16,470 nucleotides of DNA from contig CAYMRB010000214.1 in NCBI GenBank assembly GCA_964392615.1, positions 1 through 16,470 of the forward strand. Reading direction: 5' to 3'. Origin of the DNA: CAYMRB01 sp964392615. GTDB lineage: Bacteria; Planctomycetota; UBA8108. The notes below the pieces were generated by a model. That model did not search any database and was not told where the DNA came from. It worked only from the letters and a program-made list of their open reading frames with translations. This document shows positions 8,519 to 15,064 of this stretch, piece by piece (the first letter of the stretch is position 1; every line of letters begins with the position of its first letter). Both the position numbers and the translations under genes were made by a program.

Positions 8519-10072
8519 ATGAAGCACTTGCCTCTCCTGCTCGCAGCCCTGTCCGTCCTTCTCGCGTCGGCCCCGGTCTCGGCGCAGAGCCGACGCCGCG
8601 GGAGCTCGAAGAAGTCGGCCAAGCCCGATTCGGATGCGCTCGACAAGGCGGCGCTCCGTCAACTCCGCAAAGTCCAGAGCAAGTACTGCGACGAGCTCTG
8701 CAAGGTCGCCGCGTCGGTGGCCAAGAAGGGGCTCGTCGACGAGGCGAAGAAGATCGAGGCTAAGGTCCTTCGCATCGACCCCGAGAATCGCTATCTCAGC
8801 GCGCTGAAGAAGCGCCTCGCATCGGCCGAGCAGGCCACGGACGAGAAGAAGGTCGCGAGCGCGCAGTCGTACCTGAAGAGGCGGTTGACGTCGATCAACA
8901 AGGCTCATGGTGGCCGGCTCTTCGACTTCGCGAAGGCGTGCATGAGGTTCGGCCTCTTCACGAAGGCCTTCGACATGCTGCACAACGTGCTCGAGGTCAG
9001 CCCGGACGACAGGGACGCACGGAAGGTCCTCGGGTACAAGAAAGACACCAAGACGAAGGAGTGGATCACGAAGTGGGAGTACGACAAGAGGAAGAAGGAG
9101 TTCCTCACTCCCGAGGGTTGGTTCGCGAAGAAGGACCGCTCGAAGTTCGAGAAGGGGATGCGCCCGTACCAGGGCAAGTGGATCGCCAAGGAGCGCGAGA
9201 AGGAAGTCCGCAGTCGAGGCAACGCCGCGCCGTACACGGTGCAGAGCGAGCACTTCGTCGTGAAGTCCAATATGGGGCGTGAGAAGGCCTGGGAGATCGC
9301 ACAGCTCCTCGAGGACTTCTACGGCGAGTTCTTCCGCACGTTCATCGGCTACTACGACCAGGTAGCCGGCGCGAAGCTGCTCTTCAACACGCCGTCCGCG
9401 AAGCTATCGCACCTCGTGGTCATCTTCCCGGACCGCGACGACTACGCGATTCACGTCAAGGAGGAGAAGGGCAACGACCCGCTGCTGCTGCGATCGGGTG
9501 GCTTCTACAGCTCGGCGGATCGGCTGTCCCGGTTCTTCTGGACGGGCCGCGACGACCTTTCGACGCTGTACCACGAGGTCGGGCACCAGCTCTTTGCCGA
9601 GACGAAGCCGGGAGCGCGCGGCGGCAGCAAGGGCAACAATTGGGTCGTCGAGGGCGCCGCGGTGTACCTCGAGACCTGGAAGAAAGAGGACGGCCGGTGG
9701 ATCCCCGGCGGCAACCTGAAGGAGCCGAGCCTCGTCACGGCGCGCCGCTATCTCGAGCAGGCCGGCGACAAGTGGGATATAGCATCGTTTGCAGGGATCG
9801 ACCACGACCAGTTCCACGGCAAGGACGCGAGCGCTCAGAGCCAGCGGCACTTGAACTACTGCATGGCCGGCGCCCTCACCCACTTCTTCATGCACTACGA
9901 CGACGAGGTCTACAAAGAGGACTTCGTCAAGTTCCTCAGCGACTACTACGCAGGCAAAGTGCGCGAAGGATCGCTCGGCAAGGCGATCAAGGATGCAGAC
10001 GGCGAGGCCGTGAGCTTCGGGAAGCTCGAGGAGCAATTCCGAGCGTACATGAAGGGGCTCGGGAGCAAGTAG
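8519..10072 (+). CDS. Secreted HExxH zinc metallopeptidase-like protein (DUF1570-like)
   Basis: The product is 517 residues. A signal peptide (about 1-22, ending PVSAQ) precedes a Lys-rich helical region with two TPR-like stretches (about 70-93 and 132-170). Next come a basic linker with the GKWIAKEREKE motif (219-229) and a C-terminal peptidase-like domain (about 240-515). The zinc site is clear: YHEVGHQLF gives H352, E353 and H356, and WVVEGAA gives E378 as likely third ligand, the gluzincin arrangement also used by DUF1570-type planctomycete proteins. Its substrate is unknown; export suggests action in the periplasm or outside. The start at ATG 8519 is chosen for the signal peptide; a GAAGAG lies about 20 nt upstream, farther than ideal. 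It follows the HEAT/pseudo-hydrolase gene by 63 bp and is probably in the same transcript. Confidence 0.8.
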   Translation: MKHLPLLLAALSVLLASAPVSAQSRRRGSSKKSAKPDSDALDKAALRQLRKVQSKYCDELCKVAASVAKKGLVDEAKKIEAKVLRIDPENRYLSALKKRLASAEQATDEKKVASAQSYLKRRLTSINKAHGGRLFDFAKACMRFGLFTKAFDMLHNVLEVSPDDRDARKVLGYKKDTKTKEWITKWEYDKRKKEFLTPEGWFAKKDRSKFEKGMRPYQGKWIAKEREKEVRSRGNAAPYTVQSEHFVVKSNMGREKAWEIAQLLEDFYGEFFRTFIGYYDQVAGAKLLFNTPSAKLSHLVVIFPDRDDYAIHVKEEKGNDPLLLRSGGFYSSADRLSRFFWTGRDDLSTLYHEVGHQLFAETKPGARGGSKGNNWVVEGAAVYLETWKKEDGRWIPGGNLKEPSLVTARRYLEQAGDKWDIASFAGIDHDQFHGKDASAQSQRHLNYCMAGALTHFFMHYDDEVYKEDFVKFLSDYYAGKVREGSLGKAIKDADGEAVSFGKLEEQFRAYMKGLGSK

Positions 10073-10095
10073 GTTCCCGTCCCGCCTCGAGAAGC

Positions 10096-10124
10096 TTGGA
10101 ACGGCCGCCGGCAGCGCTGACAAT
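10096..10124 (+). promoter_or_regulatory. Candidate sigma70-type promoter for the dockerin-like gene at 10179
   Basis: TTGGAA (10096-10101) and GACAAT (10119-10124) are separated by exactly 17 bp and lie about 55 bp before the ATG. Each matches four of six consensus positions. Such a match is modest, so read-through from the metallopeptidase gene remains possible. Confidence 0.35.
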
Positions 10125-10165
10125 AGTCTGCGAGCGGTTCCTACCGATCCCGTGCTTTCACTCTC

Positions 10166-10170
10166 GGAGG
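10166..10170 (+). promoter_or_regulatory. Ribosome binding site fixing the start at 10179
   Basis: GGAGG sits 8 nt before the ATG at 10179. It lies downstream of an in-frame GTG at 10152, so that GTG is not the start. Confidence 0.7.
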
Positions 10171-10178
10171 CGAGTCGA

Positions 10179-10961
10179 ATGATGGACATCGGACGAGGGA
10201 TCCTTCTGGCGGCAGCGCTCGGAATCGCGATCGTATCGTGGAGCGGACGCCTCGGGGCCGCGCCGTTCGTGCGCGGAGACGCCGACGGCAACGGCGCGAT
10301 CGAGCTGACCGACAGCGTGCTGATCCTGTCGCACCTGTTCCTCGAGCCCGGGGGAATCGAATGCGATGACGCCGCCGACGTGAACGACAGCGGCGACGTC
10401 GACATCGCGGACGCGGTCTACGGGCTCAACTTCCTGTTCCTCGGTGGCCCCCCACCGCTGGCACCGTACCCCGATTGCGGCAACGATCCCACCGACGACG
10501 ACCTCGGCTGCGACGCCCACGAGCCGTGTGCCGGCGAGCCGGTCATCCTCCAGATCGCGCTCGAGACTTCCGGCGGCTTCACGGGAAGGGGCGCGACCGA
10601 CTACCAGTTCGCCGACGACGTCCTGATCGTGCACCGCCCGTTTGCCGACCCCCAAGAGTGCAGCATGGAGCTCGACGAGGCGTCGGTGGATCTCCTGCTC
10701 GACGCGGCCGAGAGCGTCGACTGGGACGGCGTGCTTCGCGACTACAGGCCGACGGACAATCCCGAGTGCTGCTGCGACCAGATTGTCTCGGAGCTCTCGG
10801 TCGCGTTGACGGGCGGCGGCTGGAATCTCCGCAAGACGACGGTCTGGTGCGACCAGTCCATGAGCGAGGGGCTCCTGCCGGACGACCTGCTCGCGTTCGT
10901 CGCGGCGCTAGTGGACGAGGGGCGCGAGGTGGAAGAGGCGTGCCCGCCCGCCGAGGAGTGA
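10179..10961 (+). CDS. Secreted dockerin-like protein with an emfourin-like C-terminal domain
   Basis: The product is 260 residues. A signal peptide (about 1-28, ending LGAA) is followed by the dockerin-like module (about 29-118). That module has Ca-loop-like DADGNGAIELTD and DVNDSGDVDIAD, helices with LFL and LNFLFLGG, and a tail with C100, C111 and C117. Residues 121-250 form a separate domain that begins ILQIALETSGGFTGRG. It continues with an LDEASVDLLLDAAESVDW helix, a CCC cluster (197-199), then ELSVALTGGGWNLRKTTVW and a final helix LLPDDLLAFVAALV. The order (GGF strand, helix, beta-hairpin, terminal helix) matches my recollection of emfourin, the inhibitor of M4-type metallopeptidases such as protealysin. 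The family call is by eye and tentative. The gene directly follows a metallopeptidase gene, which makes an inhibitor role worth testing. It converges on the gene at 11015-11623. Confidence 0.75.
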   Translation: MMDIGRGILLAAALGIAIVSWSGRLGAAPFVRGDADGNGAIELTDSVLILSHLFLEPGGIECDDAADVNDSGDVDIADAVYGLNFLFLGGPPPLAPYPDCGNDPTDDDLGCDAHEPCAGEPVILQIALETSGGFTGRGATDYQFADDVLIVHRPFADPQECSMELDEASVDLLLDAAESVDWDGVLRDYRPTDNPECCCDQIVSELSVALTGGGWNLRKTTVWCDQSMSEGLLPDDLLAFVAALVDEGREVEEACPPAEE

Positions 10962-10995
10962 GCCCGTCCGCGACCGTGGCTGCTCTGGCCTCGCT

Positions 10996-11011
10996 CCGTC
11001 GGTGCCGACGG
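10996..11011. terminator. Candidate bidirectional hairpin between convergent genes
   Basis: CCGTCGG and CCGACGG form a perfect inverted repeat separated by TG, which would fold as a 6-bp stem with a GTGC loop. It lies 34 bp after the plus-strand stop and 3 bp after the minus-strand stop. It has no T-tract on either side, so it is weak as an intrinsic terminator. Confidence 0.3.
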
Positions 11012-11014
11012 CCC

Positions 11015-11623
11015 TCAGGTACAGACCATCACAAACCGCGACTCTCGGAAGAACGTGCTGCCTTGGGTATACGTCGCGGTCACGTGCTGACTGTAGCACT
11101 CGGGGAACTGGGCGACCGGCACGGGGTTGCACTGCCCGGTGTTCGGATCGAAGAACACCGCGTTGCCATCCTGGATCCAGACGCCCATCGCGTGGGTCGC
11201 GCTGAGCAGTAGATAGCCGCCGTCACCGCCCCTGGTGATATCGCGCGCCGTGTTGAGGAACTTCGTCGAGCGGTGCGTGTACCAGTGCGAGGTGCGTTTC
11301 TTCCCCGCGCCGATCCACTCGAGGCTGCGGCGATTCGGGGACGCGACGATCTCCCGGATCGCGTCGTCGTTGCTCATGCCGCCGTTCTTGAGGGCAGAGT
11401 ACTGCAGGTGGCTGAACTGTACCCGGTGGATCGAGCACTTCGTGCACGCGGCGTACTCGTCCTGACCGCGTGGCACCCGGCCATGGTCGCCGCCGAACTT
11501 GAGCCAATCGAGCGACTGCCCGAGGCATTTGCCCTTGTTGGGCCTCATGACGACTTGGCCATGGCGGACCTGCCCGGACATCTCCATCGCGTTGGCGCCC
11601 GTAAACTGAACCGTAAAAGGCAT
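11015..11623 (-). CDS. YopT-like (family C58) papain-fold cysteine peptidase
   Basis: The product is 202 residues, about the size of an isolated C58 catalytic domain. GKCLGQSLDWL (31-41) offers Cys33 as nucleophile with the W-L after it, THAMGVWI (143-150) offers His144, and FFDPNTGQ (157-164) offers Asp159. The spacing and the H...FFDPNxG element are those of YopT/AvrPphB peptidases, which cleave host signalling proteins when injected. There is no signal peptide or membrane segment, so it is cytoplasmic or exported by another route. A C60-x-x-C63 pair and later cysteines are additional. The start at ATG 11623 has a strong AGGAGGT 4 nt upstream. It is divergent from the PA-like gene (319-bp gap) and convergent with the dockerin/emfourin-like gene. 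Its GC content looks slightly lower than that of its neighbours by eye. Alternatives are a transglutaminase-like or other papain-fold enzyme. Confidence 0.65.
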   Translation of the reverse strand: MPFTVQFTGANAMEMSGQVRHGQVVMRPNKGKCLGQSLDWLKFGGDHGRVPRGQDEYAACTKCSIHRVQFSHLQYSALKNGGMSNDDAIREIVASPNRRSLEWIGAGKKRTSHWYTHRSTKFLNTARDITRGGDGGYLLLSATHAMGVWIQDGNAVFFDPNTGQCNPVPVAQFPECYSQHVTATYTQGSTFFRESRFVMVCT

Positions 11624-11627
11624 CGTG

Positions 11628-11634
11628 ACCTCCT
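11628..11634 (-). promoter_or_regulatory. Strong ribosome binding site of the C58-like gene
   Basis: On the minus strand AGGAGGT precedes the ATG (11623) by 4 nt. It is the best Shine-Dalgarno match in the window. Confidence 0.75.
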
Positions 11635-11727
11635 GTGCCGGAGCGGACTGCGCGTTCTGCTCATCACCGCAAACGCCTCGCCGCAGAGTCTAACGCCGAC
11701 GCGCGCCGATTCGGACGCTGTTTCGGC

Positions 11728-11800
11728 GCCGGTTAGCAGTCCGTTGAAGAATGGCCGCCGTCGCGCCGGAATGCCGCTCTCAACGGGCTGCTGGGCCGGC
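11728..11800. repeat. Imperfect inverted repeat, possible dispersed element
   Basis: The left arm (11734-11747) reads TAGCAGTCCGTTGA and the right arm (11780-11793) reads TCAACGGGCTGCTG. They pair at 12 of 14 positions. GCCGG (11728-11732) and CCGGC (11796-11800) extend the stem outward, leaving about 32 bp between the arms. The outline resembles a REP- or MITE-like intergenic element. No transposase is near. Confidence 0.55.
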
Positions 11801-11806
11801 TCTCCC

Positions 11807-11831
11807 TTCCGGAGGCGAAAAAACCTCGGAA
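11807..11831. repeat. Short hairpin with A-rich loop
   Basis: TTCCG-G-AGG (11807-11815) pairs with CCTCGGAA (11824-11831) around a CGAAAAAA loop, with one bulged G. It stands 111 bp before the PA-like start. It may be part of the adjacent inverted-repeat element or a leader structure; nothing decides between these. Confidence 0.4.
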
Positions 11832-11932
11832 TCCCTTACGGGTCGCCCGGGCGCGCCGCGCATGCCCATGCGAAGCCGGCTCGCTGCGAGCCCGGCAGTC
11901 GGACGAGTCGCACCACGCGACCCCTGAAACCC

Positions 11933-11937
11933 GGAGG
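11933..11937 (+). promoter_or_regulatory. Ribosome binding site of the PA-like gene
   Basis: GGAGG lies 5 nt before the ATG at 11943, and a signal peptide follows directly, which fixes the start. Confidence 0.65.
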
Positions 11938-11942
11938 GTGGA

Positions 11943-14660
11943 ATGCCACGCACGATCTCCCGACCCTGGACGGCCCTGGCCCTGGCCTGGATCCTCTGCG
12001 CCCCGCTCACCGCCGCGGAGTTCGTCCGCGGCGACCTCGACGCGAACGGATCGCACGAGCTGACTGACGCCGTTCGCGTCTTCGGCTTCCTCTTCCTCGG
12101 GGACACACCGCCCTCGTGCGAGGACGCGGCGGACGTCGACGACTCGAGCGAGATCGACGTCACCGACGGTATCTACCTGCTCGGCTTCCTCTTTCAGGGT
12201 GGCCCGCAGCCCCCGGCCCCGTTCGACGGCTGCGGCTCGGATGCGACGGCGGACGCGCTCGACTGTCTCGCCTTCGCCGGATGCGCTGAGGCATCCGGCT
12301 GCACGCTCGCCGGCCAGTTCGAGTGCATCGACGACGACGACACCGACGGCGACGGCCTGCTCGACTGTGACGAGGCCGAGTTCCACGGCACCTCACCGCT
12401 GCACGCCGACTCGGACGGGGACGGACTCGACGATCGCACGGAAGAGCGCGATTTCACGTCGCGCTTTCCGACGATCAGCAATCCGCTCATCGCCGACGTG
12501 CCGCAGCTTCGCGTCGAGCTCGTCGGCGTTCCGAGCATCCGGCTCGAGAAGCAGATCGGGCAGGAGCAGACGGAAGAGATCACCATGACCGAAGGCGAGG
12601 AGACGAGCCTGGCGGTCGAAACGAGCCAGACGGACACGCGTACGCGCTCCGTCGAGCAGACGACGACGCACACACTCGGCGCGCAGCAGGAATTCTCGCT
12701 CGTTCCGCCCAAGTTCGGCGACACGACGGTGTCCTACGAGGCGTCGTTCTCCAACTCGACGACCGACGAGACGTCCGTGAGCTGGAGTCGCGGCTCGACC
12801 GAGACTCTGAGCCGCTTCGCCGAACGTGCCACCAGCGAGGCGCGAACGAGCGACCAGCGGCTGGTCGGTGGCAAGATCCGCGTCGGCGTGCTGCTGCGCA
12901 ACATCGGAGAGGTGCCGCTTCGCGTGCGCAACTTCGGCCTCACGGCGCTCCTGCGCAACCCCGAGAACCGCGACCAGTTCGACGTCATCGCGAATCTCGG
13001 GCTGCAGAGCTACTCGGGAGACCTCCCGGCCATGGGGCGACGCGGCGAAGCCAACGACGCCGTGGGCCCCGTGAGCTTCGAGGCCGATCTGACCCTGGAC
13101 GACGCGCTCGCCCTGCTGCGAGATCCGAACGGCCTCGTGCTGCAGGTCTCCGGCTTCGACCTCGACGTCAGTCACCGCCCCAGCGACGGCGTCCCCTTCT
13201 TCGTCAATTGGGTGCACAATGCCACGGCGCTGCGTACCGCGACTCTCATCGTCGACTACGGCCCGGATCGCGAGCAGGAGCGGCACCTCGTCGCGACCAA
13301 CGTGCACTTTGACGGAACGGCGCGCCGTCCCAGCGAAGCTCTCGGCGTCTGCATGAGCGAGCTGCTCCAGGAGTTCCTGCACCTCGAGGAGGGCGTCGAC
13401 TACTCCGTCAGCGAGCTCCAGGTCGTCGACGCGGCGACCGGCGAGCCGACGGGCAATGCGACCCGCAAGCTGACGGGCTTCCGCGGCGTCGAGTCGAACC
13501 CCGAGATCAACGGCTTCTGGACGCTGTCGTCGAACTCGCAGAGCCTCGAGGATGATCCGTACTTCTACGATTTCGACGAGCTCGTCGTTCGCTCCGGCGA
13601 GGTGTTCCACCTCGTATACGTCGAGGATCGCGACGGCGACGGCCTCGGTCACCGCGAGGAGCACCTCTACGGCACGGACGACAGTCGTTCGGACTCGGAC
13701 GACGATGGACTCGGCGACTTCGAGGAGACGCGCCACGGCTGGACCGTCACGCTGATCGACGGAAGCGAGCCCTACACGGCATTCGCAAACCCCGCCTCCG
13801 CCGACGGCGACGCGGACGGACTGGACGATTCACGGGAACGAGAGCTCGGCACGGATCCGCGGCTCGTGGATACGGACGGCGACTCGCACTCCGACGGCGA
13901 CGAGGACGAACTCGGAAGCGATCCGCTCGACCCGAACGATCCGCCGGTGACGACCGCGCCGTACGCGCACTACGCCTTCGACGAGCTCGAACGAATCGGG
14001 GGCGACCGTCGGGTTGCCGATGTCTCCGGCCATCAGCGCCACGGCTTCGCCGAGCCCGGCGGTCCTCTGCTGAGGCCGACGCCGGCCAATCGCGGCGATG
14101 ACGCCGCGTTCCGCTTCGACCGCACCGGCGACGAGGGCACGATCATCAACCTCGGCCGGCAGGATCTGGAACACAGCTTCAGCCTCGCGGCGTGGGTCAA
14201 CCGGGATATCGAAGGGACCGGCGACCTGTGGATCGTCGGCGAGCGCGACGTCTTCGGGCTGACGATCGAGAGATCGTTCAACGGTCGCGCGGGCTTCTTC
14301 GTCCGGGACGAGTTCGGCAAGCCCATGACGGTTCGCGATCCGGTGCGGGTCTTCAACCGCGAGTGGCACCACTTCGCGGTTTCGGTGTCGTACGACGAGG
14401 CCGAGGACGAGACGACGATCGACCTGTACCGCGACGGCGAGCTGGCGGTCAGCGAGGTGATCTTCGGACCGGTCTCGACCTGGAACCGCGAGATGTCGAT
14501 CGGCGCGTACTACTCCGGCCCGTGCACGAGGACTTGCGGCACGACCGTTCCGATCGGCTGCTGCAGCCAAACCTACGGCGCGTTCCGCGGCTGGATCGAC
14601 GAGGTCCGCCTCTACGACGTCGCGATCAGCCCGGCCAACGTCGCGGCCATCGCGGAGTGA
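11943..14660 (+). CDS. Secreted PA-like (binary toxin B) pore-domain protein with dockerin-like, Ca-binding and LamG domains
   Basis: The product is 905 residues. In order: signal peptide (about 1-25); dockerin-like module (26-114); and two thrombospondin-3/PA-type Ca loops (DDTDGDGLLD at 132-141 and DSDGDGLDD at 156-164). A region of about 180-510 resembles domain 2 of anthrax protective antigen and related binary-toxin B proteins. Then come further Ca loops (about 560-665, with DSDDDGLGDFEETRHGWTV like PA domain 1') and a LamG-like sandwich (about 673-905) ending GWIDEVRLYDVAI. PA-like markers are NPLIADVP (180-187), TRTRSVEQTTTHT (232-244), ASFSNSTTDE (267-276) in the segment that is the membrane hairpin in PA, KIRVGVLLRNIGEVPL (311-326), and TATLIVDYGPDREQERHLVA (432-451). 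In PA this region forms the heptameric pore that moves enzymes into cells. The PA receptor-binding domain is absent and LamG may replace it. No furin-like basic site is visible. Function as a pore is inference. Confidence 0.75.
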   Translation: MPRTISRPWTALALAWILCAPLTAAEFVRGDLDANGSHELTDAVRVFGFLFLGDTPPSCEDAADVDDSSEIDVTDGIYLLGFLFQGGPQPPAPFDGCGSDATADALDCLAFAGCAEASGCTLAGQFECIDDDDTDGDGLLDCDEAEFHGTSPLHADSDGDGLDDRTEERDFTSRFPTISNPLIADVPQLRVELVGVPSIRLEKQIGQEQTEEITMTEGEETSLAVETSQTDTRTRSVEQTTTHTLGAQQEFSLVPPKFGDTTVSYEASFSNSTTDETSVSWSRGSTETLSRFAERATSEARTSDQRLVGGKIRVGVLLRNIGEVPLRVRNFGLTALLRNPENRDQFDVIANLGLQSYSGDLPAMGRRGEANDAVGPVSFEADLTLDDALALLRDPNGLVLQVSGFDLDVSHRPSDGVPFFVNWVHNATALRTATLIVDYGPDREQERHLVATNVHFDGTARRPSEALGVCMSELLQEFLHLEEGVDYSVSELQVVDAATGEPTGNATRKLTGFRGVESNPEINGFWTLSSNSQSLEDDPYFYDFDELVVRSGEVFHLVYVEDRDGDGLGHREEHLYGTDDSRSDSDDDGLGDFEETRHGWTVTLIDGSEPYTAFANPASADGDADGLDDSRERELGTDPRLVDTDGDSHSDGDEDELGSDPLDPNDPPVTTAPYAHYAFDELERIGGDRRVADVSGHQRHGFAEPGGPLLRPTPANRGDDAAFRFDRTGDEGTIINLGRQDLEHSFSLAAWVNRDIEGTGDLWIVGERDVFGLTIERSFNGRAGFFVRDEFGKPMTVRDPVRVFNREWHHFAVSVSYDEAEDETTIDLYRDGELAVSEVIFGPVSTWNREMSIGAYYSGPCTRTCGTTVPIGCCSQTYGAFRGWIDEVRLYDVAISPANVAAIAE

Positions 14661-14692
14661 CCCTCTCAGCACACGGGTGACCGGGAAGAGGA

Positions 14693-14719
14693 ACGCAGAT
14701 TGCTCAGATTGCGCAGATC
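14693..14719 (+). repeat. Three tandem copies of a 9-bp unit
   Basis: ACGCAGATT, GCTCAGATT and GCGCAGATC follow without spacing, sharing the core CAGAT. They stand 32 bp after the PA-like stop codon. The unit is short and imperfect; its role is unknown. Confidence 0.5.
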
Positions 14720-14781
14720 GACCTATCCCGGGCGTTGCCCGGAGCCCCAGCTCGGAGGCCGCCGAGAGGAAAGAACTATAA

Positions 14782-14843
14782 GGAACCCACGAACCCAGGA
14801 AGGGAGGGGCACATCCACTTCCTTTCCTGGGTTCCTGGGTTCC
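14782..14843. repeat. Long imperfect palindrome with internal tandem GAACCCA units
   Basis: The left arm (14782-14803) and right arm (14821-14843) pair over about 22 bp with one mismatch and one extra base, around a 17-bp loop. Each arm contains two tandem copies of a GAACCCA/TGGGTTC unit. The base composition is visibly less GC-rich than that of the surroundings. A hairpin this strong could act as a terminator of the PA-like gene, but it has no T-tract and looks more like a dispersed intergenic repeat. Confidence 0.65.
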
Positions 14844-14923
14844 TCAGTGCCGCCTTTAGAAATCCTACCTCGAGGCGACAGAAGTCCTCGATCTCGTACG
14901 TGCACGCCCCGCGCCGACCGACC

Positions 14924-14952
14924 TTGAACCTCTCCTCTACAGCACGGATAAT
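14924..14952 (+). promoter_or_regulatory. Candidate sigma70-type promoter for the sigma factor/kinase pair
   Basis: TTGAAC (14924-14929) and GATAAT (14947-14952) are 17 bp apart. They match four and five of six consensus positions, the best promoter-like pair found in the window. They lie 112 bp before the ATG of the sigma factor. Confidence 0.5.
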
Positions 14953-15049
14953 CGCCGGTTCGCCTTCCGGGTGCGGCCGGCCCCGAAGAAGGCGTCGACC
15001 GCTACGCTTCGCCGGGGGGCGACGCGCGGCTTCGCTCGCCGACGTGCCG

Positions 15050-15054
15050 AGGAG
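15050..15054 (+). promoter_or_regulatory. Ribosome binding site fixing the sigma factor start
   Basis: AGGAG lies 10 nt before the ATG at 15065. It selects this start over the frame open back to 14735. The resulting 193-residue length is normal for the family. Confidence 0.55.
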
Positions 15055-15064
15055 ATCGGATCGG

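Larger units (their letters stand above)
11624..11942. other. Divergent gap with two inverted-repeat structures
   Basis: The 319 bp between the C58-like and PA-like genes contain no gene. They hold the minus-strand ribosome site, a 73-bp inverted-repeat element (11728-11800), a short hairpin (11807-11831) and the plus-strand ribosome site. No convincing -35/-10 pair was found on either strand. Confidence 0.5.
14661..15064. other. 404-bp gap with repeats and a promoter upstream of the sigma factor
   Basis: No gene is supported here. The frame of the sigma factor is open back to 14735, but that extension runs through a palindromic repeat and has low-complexity basic content, so it is not coding. 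The gap holds a 9-bp tandem repeat (14693-14719), a long imperfect palindrome (14782-14843) and a sigma70-like promoter (14924-14952). Confidence 0.6.

Noticed and set aside
6836..9253. Minus-strand open frame of 805 codons
   Set aside because: It is antisense to two genes with clear signal peptides and motifs. Its Leu/Arg/Val-rich content is typical of a GC-rich shadow frame.
10152..10178. Upstream GTG start for the dockerin/emfourin-like gene
   Set aside because: The Shine-Dalgarno GGAGG lies inside this extension and fits the ATG at 10179, which begins a normal signal peptide.
12393..13736. Minus-strand open frame of 447 codons
   Set aside because: It lies entirely antisense to the PA-like gene and has no domain pattern.
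14735..15064. N-terminal extension of the sigma factor frame
   Set aside because: It crosses the palindromic repeat and the promoter, and family length fits the ATG at 15065.
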